A DNA stretch of 64,000 nt, from contig NZ_JALBYQ010000001.1 in assembly GCF_022678625.1 (NCBI RefSeq), forward strand, positions 372,001 to 436,000, given 5' to 3'. A model generated the notes under the pieces. The model was not told the DNA's origin, did not search any database, and saw only the letters and a list, made by a program, of their open reading frames with translations. Position numbers and translations under genes: made by a program. This DNA comes from Aliiroseovarius subalbicans. GTDB taxonomy: Bacteria; Pseudomonadota; Alphaproteobacteria; Rhodobacterales; Rhodobacteraceae. Below, piece by piece: positions 47,893 through 56,794 of this stretch (its first letter is position 1; the number at the start of each line of letters is the position of its first letter).

Positions 47893-50328
47893 TCACCCCC
47901 GTATCCGTGCGTGGGTGGGATCATAGGGGCTGGGTGCGATCACCGTGGCGGTCACCAGATCACCACACAAATCAAGCTGCATGGCGCTGCCATTGGCTGA
48001 CATTTCGATGTCGACGAAGGCATAGGCCAGATTCATGCCGACCCGATGCCCCCAATCGCCCGAGGTGATCGTGCCCACGACCTTGCCGACGTGCATCAGC
48101 GAACCGCCCGGGTGCGCCGGCGCGTGGGTCGCGCCGATCTGAAGGGTTACCAGTTTCCGACGCGGACCTTCGGCGTGTCGTTTCACAAGGGCGTCCTTGC
48201 CGATGAAATCGGACTTGTCCAGCCTCACAAACCGGTCGAGCCCGGTTTCAAACGGGTCAAACTCGGTCAGCAGATCGGCCTTCCAATGAAGAAAGCCTTT
48301 CTCCATCCGCATCGCGTCAACAGCGCGTGCGCCGAACAATTTCATCCCGTGTTGTTCACCCGCCGCCCGCAGCGCCAGATAGACGGAATAGAGCGAGGCG
48401 TTGGGCACGTGGATTTCAAAAGCCAGTTCCCCCGAGAAACTGACGCCTAACACGGTGGCAGGCGAGAAGCCGATGAAGCATTCGCGCACGGACAGCCAGG
48501 GGAACGCCTCTTTTGACCAATCGCCGCGCGAACAGGCCGACAGCACGTCGCGTGCCTTGGGGCCGGCCAACACAAGGATAGTCTGATCATTGGTCAGGCT
48601 CCTGATCTGCACGTCTTCACCGTCGCGCTGGTGCATCTGCAACCAGTCCATGTCGTGAAATTCCGCCGCCGCTGCCGAGCCATACCAAACCCGATCCGGG
48701 CCGCGGTCACTGGCGGGAATGTTGGCCAGAGTGGCTTCACCTTTGAGCCTGCCATGATGGTTCAAGAGGTATCCCAGCCCCACGCGCCCATCGTGTTTGG
48801 GGGCGTTGCCGCAGAACATACGGTCAAAGAAGGAATGGCGGTCCGCACCGGTGATTTCGAACCGGTTAAAGCCGTTTATTTCGCACAGGCCAACGTTCTC
48901 CTGCACATTCTTCACCTCGGCCGCGACCAGTTCGAAAGCCTCGTCGAAATTAAAGGACAGCGACGGGTGGAAGTCGGGCGTGGGCTTGAGGTACTCCATC
49001 CGCTCCCACCCATTCACCACTGTGAATTCGGCACCTTCGGCGGCCAGCACCGAGGTCAGCGGCGTGGTTTTGGCCGGGCGCGCGGCCGGGCGGTGTTCGT
49101 GCGGGAAATGGAAGCGGAATTCGTTCTGATAATCCTCGATCGCCTTGAGCGCCGTCATCTCGACATTGGTGTGCCCGGTGAACCGACGCGGGTCGATGCA
49201 CCAGGTGTCATACTGTGCCTCGCCATGCACGATCTGTTGCGCCAGAAGCCAGCCGTGGCCACCGCCTTCGCCCAGACCAGCGCGCAGGCCGATGATGCAG
49301 AACGCATTGCGCTTTCCCGGGATCGGGCCAACCAAGGGCGCGCCGTCGATCGTATATGTGATCGGGCCGTTCACGATGGAACGGATACCGGATTCCTCTA
49401 ATGCCGGCATGCGTTCAAACGCCCCGGCCAGCACGTCCATAACGCGGTTCAGATCGTCCGGGCACAACGCGTTGACGAAGTTCGGGTCGATCCCGTCCAT
49501 ACCCCAGGTCTTGCAATCCTGTTCGTAGAAACCGATCAGCAGACCTCCCTTTTCCTGACGCGCGTAATAGTCCGAGATCGGACAGCGCAAGAGCGGCATT
49601 CGGTGGCCAGCCTCGGCAATCGCCGGGATATCCTCGGTCAGGAAATACTGGTGCTCCATCGAGGCGACGGGGTGATGCACATTCATCATCGCGCCCACTT
49701 CGTTCACCCGATACCCACAGGCATTTACGACGATATCGCAATCGATATCGCCCTGTTCCGTGTGCACGGTCCAGGTGTCGTCTTTGTGCTGGGTCAGCGC
49801 TGTGACCGGTGTGTTGCGGTAAACCTCGGCGCCCGCTTTGCGGGCATGGAAGGCCAGCGCCTGACACAGCTGCGCAGGGTCGATGTCACCGTCCAGCGGA
49901 TCCCACAGCCCACCCTGGAGGTTGGTCGTCGAAATCAGCGGGTGGCGGCGTGCGCATTCTTCGGCGCCGATCACATCGAACGCCACGCCCATCCCACGTG
50001 CCATCGAGGCAAAATGGCGATAACCCTGCATTTGTTCGGGCGTGTTGGCCAGACGGATGCCACCGTCGCCATGATGGTAGTTGATGGGATATTCCGGGTT
50101 TTCGGCCAATGCCTTGTACAAGGCGATGGAATGGGATTTCAGACCTACCATCGTCTGGTTCATGCCAAAGTTCGTGACCTGCGCTGCCGAATGCCAGGTT
50201 GTGCCGCTGGTCAGCTCGTTGCGCTCGACAAGAACGACGTCGCTCCATCCCTCCTGGGTCAGGTGGTACAGGGTGGAGCAGCCGGCGATCCCGCCGCCGA
50301 TGACAACGACTTTACAGCGTGACTTCAT
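47893..50328 (-). CDS. Dimethylglycine/sarcosine dehydrogenase-like FAD oxidoreductase with GcvT domain
   Basis: An 811-residue two-part enzyme. Residues about 5-370 form the DAO-type flavin domain: KVVVIGGGIAGCSTLYHLTQ, NELTSGTTWHSAAQVTNFGM (His that binds FAD covalently in relatives), NGPITYTIDGAPLVGPIPG and GLRAGLGEGGGHG. The linker FAO_M domain follows, and residues about 430-805 form GcvT and GcvT_C domains that bind folate (FDRMFCGNAPKHDGRVGLGY; AMRMEKGFLHWKADLL). This family demethylates dimethylglycine or sarcosine and passes the methyl group to tetrahydrofolate. It is intact, unlike the genes downstream. GGAAGG lies seven bases before the ATG. Confidence 0.88.
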   Translation of the reverse strand: MKSRCKVVVIGGGIAGCSTLYHLTQEGWSDVVLVERNELTSGTTWHSAAQVTNFGMNQTMVGLKSHSIALYKALAENPEYPINYHHGDGGIRLANTPEQMQGYRHFASMARGMGVAFDVIGAEECARRHPLISTTNLQGGLWDPLDGDIDPAQLCQALAFHARKAGAEVYRNTPVTALTQHKDDTWTVHTEQGDIDCDIVVNACGYRVNEVGAMMNVHHPVASMEHQYFLTEDIPAIAEAGHRMPLLRCPISDYYARQEKGGLLIGFYEQDCKTWGMDGIDPNFVNALCPDDLNRVMDVLAGAFERMPALEESGIRSIVNGPITYTIDGAPLVGPIPGKRNAFCIIGLRAGLGEGGGHGWLLAQQIVHGEAQYDTWCIDPRRFTGHTNVEMTALKAIEDYQNEFRFHFPHEHRPAARPAKTTPLTSVLAAEGAEFTVVNGWERMEYLKPTPDFHPSLSFNFDEAFELVAAEVKNVQENVGLCEINGFNRFEITGADRHSFFDRMFCGNAPKHDGRVGLGYLLNHHGRLKGEATLANIPASDRGPDRVWYGSAAAAEFHDMDWLQMHQRDGEDVQIRSLTNDQTILVLAGPKARDVLSACSRGDWSKEAFPWLSVRECFIGFSPATVLGVSFSGELAFEIHVPNASLYSVYLALRAAGEQHGMKLFGARAVDAMRMEKGFLHWKADLLTEFDPFETGLDRFVRLDKSDFIGKDALVKRHAEGPRRKLVTLQIGATHAPAHPGGSLMHVGKVVGTITSGDWGHRVGMNLAYAFVDIEMSANGSAMQLDLCGDLVTATVIAPSPYDPTHARIRG

Positions 50329-50432
50329 GGGGGCGCCTTCCGAGAAACCTTAGGCCCTTGGTGTGTTGGTTTCGAACGGATCGCAATGTCTTGTTCAAAA
50401 TGATGAATAAATCGAAAACAACTTTGGATATT

Positions 50433-50442
50433 TTGATATCAA
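50433..50442. promoter_or_regulatory. Palindrome upstream of the DMGDH-like gene
   Basis: TTGATATCAA is a perfect 10-base palindrome in an AT-rich 225-bp region between the LysR gene and the dehydrogenase gene, about 105 bp upstream of the latter. LysR regulators often bind imperfect T-N11-A palindromes, so it is a candidate operator. The position is compatible, but a 10-base palindrome in AT-rich DNA can arise by chance. Confidence 0.3.
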
Positions 50443-50553
50443 GTACCAGTAAGTCAGCTACTTTCCAGCGAACTGAACGTAAGGTTTGCCGCCCCCTGGA
50501 AGTTGCGGCGATGTTCGCTGAGACCTTCGGACAAAATCAACTCCCAGTCGCGA

Positions 50554-51528
50554 TCAGTCGATCAGAGCGAGGCTGCCCTTCAGCCAGGGGGTCTTGGCAT
50601 GAAGCGGGGAGATTGCGTGTTTGGTGATCAGCGCGCGCATCTGGCGATCGACCAGTTCAACCACGGATCGCGAACAATCGGGTGACGATACGATCGACAG
50701 GGTGCGCGAGAAGCTCTTGCCCGGAAATTGATTCAGCTCCAGTTTCGAGTGGAACCGTTTTGCACGCGCGAACAAAAGCGGCGTCGTGATGGTCCACCCC
50801 GCGCCGGCCGCCACCATGGCCATCAATGTCTGGTTGTTCGAGCATTCGAACCGGTGTTCTGGGACCTTCCCCATGCGCCTAAGCTGTGCCTCGATCTGAC
50901 GTGCAATGATCAGGTTTAAGGAAAACCTCAGAAAAGGCAATTTTGTGGGTCCATCTGTGAGGTATTCCGACGGGTTCTTTGCTCCGACCTGGGACACGAT
51001 CACAAATGGGTCACGCAACAACGGACGTTCCTGCAAATCGCGCAAGCGCTCGGTCGGGGTGGCTGTGATGCCCAGGTCAAGCTGCCGGTCGCGCAGTTGG
51101 CTGATGATCGAGGTGCTGGTGTCTGTCTGAAACAGGAAGTCACAGCGTGGCATTTGGCGTGACAGGTGGACTGCCAATTCCGGGGTTATGTCACTGTCGA
51201 AATCCTCCAATGCGCCAATTCGCAGGTAGCTGGCCTCTAGAATGTTGCCAGCCGATGCCTCGGCCTTGGCCTTGCGAATAGCTTGCAGTGCGCCTTCAAT
51301 ACCGCGCAAAAAAACATGCCCCTTGGGGGTCAGGACCATCGGACGGCGGCTGTGGTTGAACAGGTCAACACCCAGATGATCCTCAAGCCCACGCAAATGA
51401 TGTGAAACCGTGCTGACAGTCAGGCCCGTTTCCTCGGATGTCGCCTGCAGCGACCCTTTCTGCGCGCAGATCTGAAACAATTCCAGTGACTTGAGGCTCA
51501 GGTCCTTTGGTTTTGATTGACGTGGCAC
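50554..51528 (-). CDS. LysR-type transcriptional regulator
   Basis: A 324-residue regulator. The winged helix-turn-helix lies at about residues 12-70 (LSLKSLELFQICAQKGSLQA, TVSTVSHHLRGLEDHLGVDL, MVLTPKGHVFL). The effector-binding part follows (LRIGALEDFDSDITPELAVH; LMAMVAAGAGWTITTPLLFA). It sits upstream of the dimethylglycine dehydrogenase-like gene on the same strand, 225 bp apart, and may control it or the decayed cuyA genes beyond. The first residues MPRQSKPKDLS are basic. Confidence 0.9.
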   Translation of the reverse strand: MPRQSKPKDLSLKSLELFQICAQKGSLQATSEETGLTVSTVSHHLRGLEDHLGVDLFNHSRRPMVLTPKGHVFLRGIEGALQAIRKAKAEASAGNILEASYLRIGALEDFDSDITPELAVHLSRQMPRCDFLFQTDTSTSIISQLRDRQLDLGITATPTERLRDLQERPLLRDPFVIVSQVGAKNPSEYLTDGPTKLPFLRFSLNLIIARQIEAQLRRMGKVPEHRFECSNNQTLMAMVAAGAGWTITTPLLFARAKRFHSKLELNQFPGKSFSRTLSIVSSPDCSRSVVELVDRQMRALITKHAISPLHAKTPWLKGSLALID

Positions 51529-52148
51529 AAGGCGGCTCCATTCGACCTAATTCCTAAATCATGTGAATATTTATCCGAAAACCCGAAATTACATAGCGCC
51601 GAGTGCCGAAACCACGAAGAAGGTGACTGCTTTGATGTCAGGAACCGGTGCAATTGAGAGTCTGAAAATGCAGCGGGTCGACACCGCCGTATTATTGTCG
51701 GTCTGGTCGACAGTGGATTGGGGAACAAAAAACCAGTCCACGGCCTTCGCCCTGGTCAATGCCGGGAACAAGCCACAGGTCGGTTCCTGTTGGCTCTTCC
51801 CAGCCAGCGTGAACAAATCCTTACGGTGCGGCGAAGACCAGCGCGGTCAAATTGCTTGCCATTCAAATGGTGAAACCGATCACAACAAACCAAAAGGGCC
51901 TAGCGGTCTCTAACTATGCCCAAGTATTCATTGGCTTTGGCAATATACACGAGCGAGCGCGAACCAATAACAGGCTTGTGATGGCAATCTCGCAGGACGA
52001 CACCTCGAGAATAGACTTAGCTAAGGTTTTGCCCTACTCTAAAAGGTGGCGCCGAACCTGTTTTCGCAACCATAGTGCGTACTTCAGAAGTCAAAAGAAA
52101 AGGTAGATTGTTGCTCCCAAGCGTTGAGATTTGCGCGGTTAGAAGCAA
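51529..52148. other. 620-bp region without recognisable genes
   Basis: This stretch lies between the LysR start and a GT39-like gene. It is more AT-rich than the backbone. Short open frames exist (for example 51563-51913 plus and 51589-51816 minus), but none has a recognisable family, a clear ribosome site or typical codon use. It marks the left edge of the polysaccharide region and must contain the lysR promoter and whatever promoter drives 52149. I see no tRNA. Confidence 0.5.
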
Positions 52149-54032
52149 ATGCTGAAGTCGCATTCCGGTATTCTGGCAATTTCTTTTGGAACGACTTGGC
52201 TGGCGCTGGTCGTCTTTTTACCCGCCGGTCTGTGGGTTCCCGACGAAACAGTTATTTACGCCTCGGTCGAGAGTTTGCGCCGCGAAGGCAGTCTGGTCGT
52301 AGACAACGGATACAGCACCTTTCAAAACCACGCGCTCCTTTTCAATGACTTGCTGAAGGTAGGCCCGCGGGGGGCAGTGGTTCAGTATCCTTCGGGATAT
52401 GCGGTCATGCTTGTGCCGTTTTCAGCTGCGGCTGGGCTGAAGGGCATGATGGTAGTCAACGCCGTCTCGGCGGCAGTTTCGGTCTGGCTGACTTTTCAAA
52501 TCGCGCTTTTGTTGTTTGGTGAACAACGCGTGGCCTTTCGTGCTTCAATCCTTCTTGGTTTGTGCAGCTTTCTCACGATCTATGCCAAGGCCCTCTGGCC
52601 ACACGCTCTTTCAACTTCGGTTGTTCTGGCAGTTAGCTGGTTTGCGTTGCGCGCGGTCCGTGATTCCATTGGTTGGCGCAAGGACGCGGTCATGTCTGGT
52701 CTTGTTCTGGGCCTGGGCTTGTCAGTTCGCGTTGACGTGGTACTAATCGCGCCCGCACTTTTGGCGGTCACCTTGTTTTTGTCACCCCGACCGACGGCAG
52801 TTATCGCAACTTCGACGGTCGGCTTCCTGCCCGGGATGCTTCTCGCATCCTGGTTCAATCACCAGAAGTTCGGAACTCTCTCACCAGTCTCTTATGGCAG
52901 CATGAACGGCAGCACTTCATTGGCGTCTTATGGTGTTTTTGCGGCTGCTATGATTGTTTTCCTTGCTCTATGCTTGGTAGCCCGCCACATGAAATCGCAT
53001 CGCGGGTCCAGTGCCGCGATTGTGGTTCTGCTTGCCCTCTTGGTTTCGGCGATCATCGCGATACCGGTGCTGCATCCTATGGAAACTTGGTTAAAAAAGA
53101 CCATTCGCGGCATTTTCACGCTCTGGTTTGATATGCGGCTGCTTGACGATGAAAGCCACCAAGTCACCCGGCACCAGGACGGGACACTGACGGTTTTTGG
53201 GCTTTATAAGAAGGCCGTCGCGCAAAGCATGCCGTGGATAGGCATTCTTGCCACGCTTGTGCTATACCGTGTGCGGCCATCCGAACGCCTTGGTGTGGTT
53301 TTCTGTTTTCTGGCCATCGTGATATGGACGCTGCCATTTGCAAGCACTTCGTGGCACGGTGGCTTTGCTGCCAATATGCGGTATTTCCTGCCCGTAATCC
53401 CATTTCTTTGCATGCTTGCGGCATCGGCGCTTGACGGACTGCCGCCGTTGTCACGCGCAATCTCTTTCGGTCTTTGGATCGTTGGCGGGGCAATAACGGC
53501 AGTTGGGATCGTGATGGGGGTTGGCCTGTCTTCGCAACCAGCCCAGGCGGTGATTCAACATACGCTACCGCTGATCTTCTTTTCGGGACTTGTTGGCTGC
53601 ACGCTTTTTTCCATGCGCGCGCCTTTTTGGGCAGGGCTCACACGTTTGGCTTTCGCCGCCTGCGTTTTTCTGGGCCTTGTGAACACCTATGCTTTCGACC
53701 TTACCATTGACATCATGCGACGCGTCCACAACGCTCAGGACGAGGCAGCAATGTCATCGTTGCCGCAGAACAGCCTTATCTACGCGATGATCTATGAGCC
53801 CTTGCTGTTCCAGATCCGTCGTGGAGACCCGATTGCAGCACGCAATCGATTTACCAATCAACTCGATCCCGGTCTTGTCAAAGCGGCTCAGGATGAGGGC
53901 TTTACCGTCTATGTGCAGACCGATACGCTGCGCGATCAGGTGCTGGCCGCCCAGCCGGAGATGAGCGCAACGCAGGTTTTCCAGGATGTTCAACTGATCC
54001 TGCCCCTTTACCGTCTCGATCCGGCGGAATAG
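52149..54032 (+). CDS. GT39-like polytopic membrane protein, probable glycosyltransferase
   Basis: A 627-residue membrane protein with about twelve hydrophobic segments. The first periplasmic loop has GLWVPDETVIYASVESLRRE, with acidic residues where GT39/ArnT-like C-type glycosyltransferases have their catalytic acid, and VQYPSGYAVMLVPFSAAAG. Further on are SILLGLCSFLTIYAKALWPH and LVLGLGLSVRVDVVLIAPAL. The C-terminal 110 residues are soluble. Such enzymes use polyprenyl-phosphate sugars to glycosylate lipids or proteins outside the membrane. Codon use is somewhat less GC-rich than in the division cluster. No strong ribosome site precedes ATG 52149. Confidence 0.75.
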   Translation: MLKSHSGILAISFGTTWLALVVFLPAGLWVPDETVIYASVESLRREGSLVVDNGYSTFQNHALLFNDLLKVGPRGAVVQYPSGYAVMLVPFSAAAGLKGMMVVNAVSAAVSVWLTFQIALLLFGEQRVAFRASILLGLCSFLTIYAKALWPHALSTSVVLAVSWFALRAVRDSIGWRKDAVMSGLVLGLGLSVRVDVVLIAPALLAVTLFLSPRPTAVIATSTVGFLPGMLLASWFNHQKFGTLSPVSYGSMNGSTSLASYGVFAAAMIVFLALCLVARHMKSHRGSSAAIVVLLALLVSAIIAIPVLHPMETWLKKTIRGIFTLWFDMRLLDDESHQVTRHQDGTLTVFGLYKKAVAQSMPWIGILATLVLYRVRPSERLGVVFCFLAIVIWTLPFASTSWHGGFAANMRYFLPVIPFLCMLAASALDGLPPLSRAISFGLWIVGGAITAVGIVMGVGLSSQPAQAVIQHTLPLIFFSGLVGCTLFSMRAPFWAGLTRLAFAACVFLGLVNTYAFDLTIDIMRRVHNAQDEAAMSSLPQNSLIYAMIYEPLLFQIRRGDPIAARNRFTNQLDPGLVKAAQDEGFTVYVQTDTLRDQVLAAQPEMSATQVFQDVQLILPLYRLDPAE

Positions 54033-54245
54033 CGCTGTGACGGACCGAGCGTCTTCCTGGGCCAAATTGGCGCGTGCGCACCGGTAGTCCCCATGTTCAT
54101 CGGGGCTTCCACTCTCAGAAGGGGTGGTGCAGGGCAGGGACGGCAAGTGAGGATAATACCACACTCCCGCCCTGGGCGCGGCGGGAAAAGGCGTAATAGG
54201 TTGACCGGCCATCGAGGTTAGGTAGAATTTCGGATTTTGACGTAG

Positions 54246-55235
54246 ATGGTAAAAGAGACCTTGAAACTTGTCATTCAAATCCCGTGCTTCAACGAAGCCG
54301 AGACCCTGCCTGCTACGCTGGCGGATTTACCACGCGAGGTATCCGGTTTCGACAAAGTAGAATGGTTGGTTGTCGATGATGGCTCGACCGATGGGACCTC
54401 CGAAGTAGCCCGTGTGCATGGCGTTGATCACATCGTCCGGCTTGATCATAATTCGGGACTAGCCAAGGCATTCATGACCGGTCTGGAAGCGGCACTACAC
54501 CATGGTGCGGATGTTATCGTCAACACTGATGCCGACAACCAATATCAAGCGGCTGCAATCCCCGATTTGACCAGTCCGATCTTGGAGGGACGCGCGGGGG
54601 TGGTCATCGGTTCTCGGCCAATCGAAGAGATCGAACATTTCTCGGTCTTCAAGCGTTTTTTGCAAAAGGCGGGCTCGAAAGTGGTGCGCATGGCCGCCGG
54701 GGTAGAGGTGCCCGACGCGCCAAGCGGTTTCCGGGCTTTCCAGCGAGAAGCCGCGATGCATCTCTACGTTTTCAACAACTATACCTACACGTTGGAGACG
54801 ATTATTCAGGCCGGACGTCTTGGTATTCCGCACGCTTGGGTGCCGGTCGGGGTGAATGCGCCGACGCGTCCGTCCCGGCTTGTTCGCAATTCAGCCGATT
54901 ACGTCTTGAAATCCACGCTGACAATTTTGCGAGTGTTTGTGCTGTACCGGCCGTTCCGCTTTTTTGCGACCTGTGCCTTGATTTTGTCGTTGCCCGGTAT
55001 CGCGGTATTCGTGCGGTTTTCCATCTATTGGGCTTTGGGCGACGGCGGCGGGAAGGTTCAGTCGCTGACCATCGGCGGAGCCTTTATCGTGTCGGCGATG
55101 ATCATTCTCATCGGCGGTGTCTTGGCTGGTATGGTTGCAGCCAACAGGATGCTTTTGGCCGAGATCCGATACCGGCAATTGCGCTCGTCTTTGGGCGGAG
55201 GTCATAGTCGTCATCGCGTAGATAGTGACCCCTAG
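54246..55235 (+). CDS. GT2 glycosyltransferase (polyprenyl-phosphate sugar synthase-like) with membrane tail
   Basis: A 329-residue protein. The GT-A domain (about 1-225) has LVIQIPCFNEAETLPATLAD, LVVDDGSTDGTSEVARVHGV, ADVIVNTDADNQYQAAAIPD (DxD) and FRAFQREAAMHLYVFNNYTY. Two helices follow (FFATCALILSLPGIAVFVRF and AFIVSAMIILIGGVLAGMVA). It resembles dolichyl-phosphate-mannose/glucose synthases of the DPMS or GtrB type, which make the lipid-linked sugar donors used by GT39-like enzymes; the preceding gene encodes such an enzyme. A 213-bp gap separates the two. Confidence 0.87.
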   Translation: MVKETLKLVIQIPCFNEAETLPATLADLPREVSGFDKVEWLVVDDGSTDGTSEVARVHGVDHIVRLDHNSGLAKAFMTGLEAALHHGADVIVNTDADNQYQAAAIPDLTSPILEGRAGVVIGSRPIEEIEHFSVFKRFLQKAGSKVVRMAAGVEVPDAPSGFRAFQREAAMHLYVFNNYTYTLETIIQAGRLGIPHAWVPVGVNAPTRPSRLVRNSADYVLKSTLTILRVFVLYRPFRFFATCALILSLPGIAVFVRFSIYWALGDGGGKVQSLTIGGAFIVSAMIILIGGVLAGMVAANRMLLAEIRYRQLRSSLGGGHSRHRVDSDP

Positions 55236-55587
55236 TTTTCCTTTTCTGCCGAGTGTCCCCTATCCCGCGGCGTCTTGGTTCTGGCGGTTGTTCATGTCCT
55301 TTCGCCTCGAAGTGTTATCGTTGGTCGGAGTAGACCGCCTCACGGGTTTTGACCCTTCGGCACAGCGAAGCCACATCGGCGGGGCGAACTATGGGCGGTA
55401 CGAAGCGGCAGGTGCCCAAAGGTCTTCCTCTCTCCTCTCGGCGTTTTCGTGCTAGGAGGCCTAAGTTTAGGAGCGAGGATGATGAGTGATCCGCTAACCG
55501 GCAACCTCTCGCGAATTGACTCTTTAGTTTTTTGAGGCATTTACCCGGCAACGAAACCAAATGGGCATCCCCAACGTCAACGGACCC
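55236..55587. other. 352-bp region without recognisable genes
   Basis: This lies between the GT2 gene and the left end of the IS630 element. Frames run open on both strands (for example 55315-55560 minus), but no family is recognisable and the peptides look non-coding (Ser/Arg-rich). It may be a remnant of an older insertion or simply the 3' flank of the GT2 gene. I see no terminator hairpin. Confidence 0.4.
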
Positions 55588-56761
55588 TAGTGTTGGCCAC
55601 CTGACATAAGATTCCCAACGTTGATCTGGTGTGCCATATTCCGCACTTGAGACGCGATGACATCTGCCTTTACCTTTGCTCGGCCGACCGTGCCGAGCTT
55701 CAAGTTCTGATCACCACCCGCAACACGCCGCGCAAGCTCGTCTGGCGAGCCGAGATCATACTGTCGACGGCGGATGGTCATGGCACCTTCGAGATCATGC
55801 GGCGCGCGGGCATTTCGAAGCCAACAGTCTGGCGATGGCAGCAACGGTATCTTGATGAGGTCGTGGCCGGTCTCAAGCGCGACAAGACGCGGCCCTCGCG
55901 CGTCCCGCCGCTCCCGTAGGAAGTCCGGCTGAGGGTGATTGCCAAGACCGTGCAGTAAACCCCGGCCAATGCTACGCACTGGAGCCGTGCGCTGATGGTC
56001 GAAGCCATGGGCATTTCGCCGTAGAGCATCGGCCGCATATGAGCGGAAGCTGGTTTGAAGCCGCATCTCACGAAGGGGTTCATGGTCTCGAATGATCCGA
56101 TGTTCGAGGAGAAGGTCACCGATATCGTAGATCTCCATCTCAATCCGCCAGACCGAGCCGTGGTGCTCTGTGTTGATGAGAAGCCCCAGATTTAAGCGCT
56201 GGATCGCACTCAGCCCGGGTTGCAGCTGAAGAAGGGCCGCGCGGCCACAATGGCCCATGATTACAAGCGCCACGGCACGACCACGCTTTTCGCCGCGCTG
56301 GATGTGAATTCGGTCACGGTAATCGGCGATTGCATGCCGCGCCATCGTGCGAAAGAGTTCCTGAAATTCCTGCGACAGATCGACAAGGCCGTGCCCGCGC
56401 GACGCGATGTGCATCTGGTGCTCGATAACTACGCCACCCACAAGACACCCGACGTAAGAGCCTGGCTGGACAAGTGCCCACGCTTCAAACTGCATTTCAC
56501 GCCCACCAGCGCATCATGGCTGAACCTTGTGGAGCGCTTCTTTGCCGCGATCACACCAAAACACATCCGACGCGGCAGCTATGTCAGCGTCGATGATCTG
56601 AAAACCGCGATCTGCGACTATCTCGCCCAGCACAACGAGAAGCCCAAGCCCTTCAGGTGGACAAGTTCCGTTGAAGACATCCTCTCCCGAGAGCGACACG
56701 CACTCAACGCGCTGGATGAAATCCGTGGAAACAGGTAGCAACTGTCAGACTGAGAACACTA
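55588..56761 (+). mobile_element. IS630-family insertion sequence, degenerate
   Basis: The element is bounded by TA dinucleotides at 55588-55589 and 56760-56761, the IS630 target duplication. Its ends are imperfect inverted repeats: the left end reads CTAGTGTT-6 bases-CTGACA from 55587, and the right end reads CTAGTGTT-6 bases-CTGACA on the other strand, ending at 56743. Length is about 1.17 kb, normal for IS630. The single transposase frame inside carries five stops, so it cannot move by itself. It lies directly upstream of the DUF354 gene, whose native promoter it may have displaced. Confidence 0.85.
55629..56738 (+). pseudogene. IS630 transposase with five in-frame stop codons
   Basis: One uninterrupted frame encodes a recognisable IS630 transposase: the N-terminal helix-turn-helix (ADGHGTFEIMRRAGISKPTV), [13 protein letters not shown] (first catalytic Asp), VHLVLDNYATHKTPDVRAWL (second Asp) and HFTPTSASWLNLVERFFAAI (catalytic Glu). 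In-frame stops are TAG 55917, TAA 55956, TAG 56022, TGA 56040 and TAA 56193; I found no frameshift. The DDE residues and the C-terminal half (from 56220) look otherwise intact. Point mutations alone seem to have killed it. Confidence 0.88.
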
Positions 56762-56794
56762 GCTGAACGTGTGTCGGAACCTTATACTTTTGAA

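Noticed and set aside
51563-51913. A 116-codon plus-strand gene
   Set aside because: No ribosome site, no family, composition unlike neighbours, and an equally long frame on the opposite strand.
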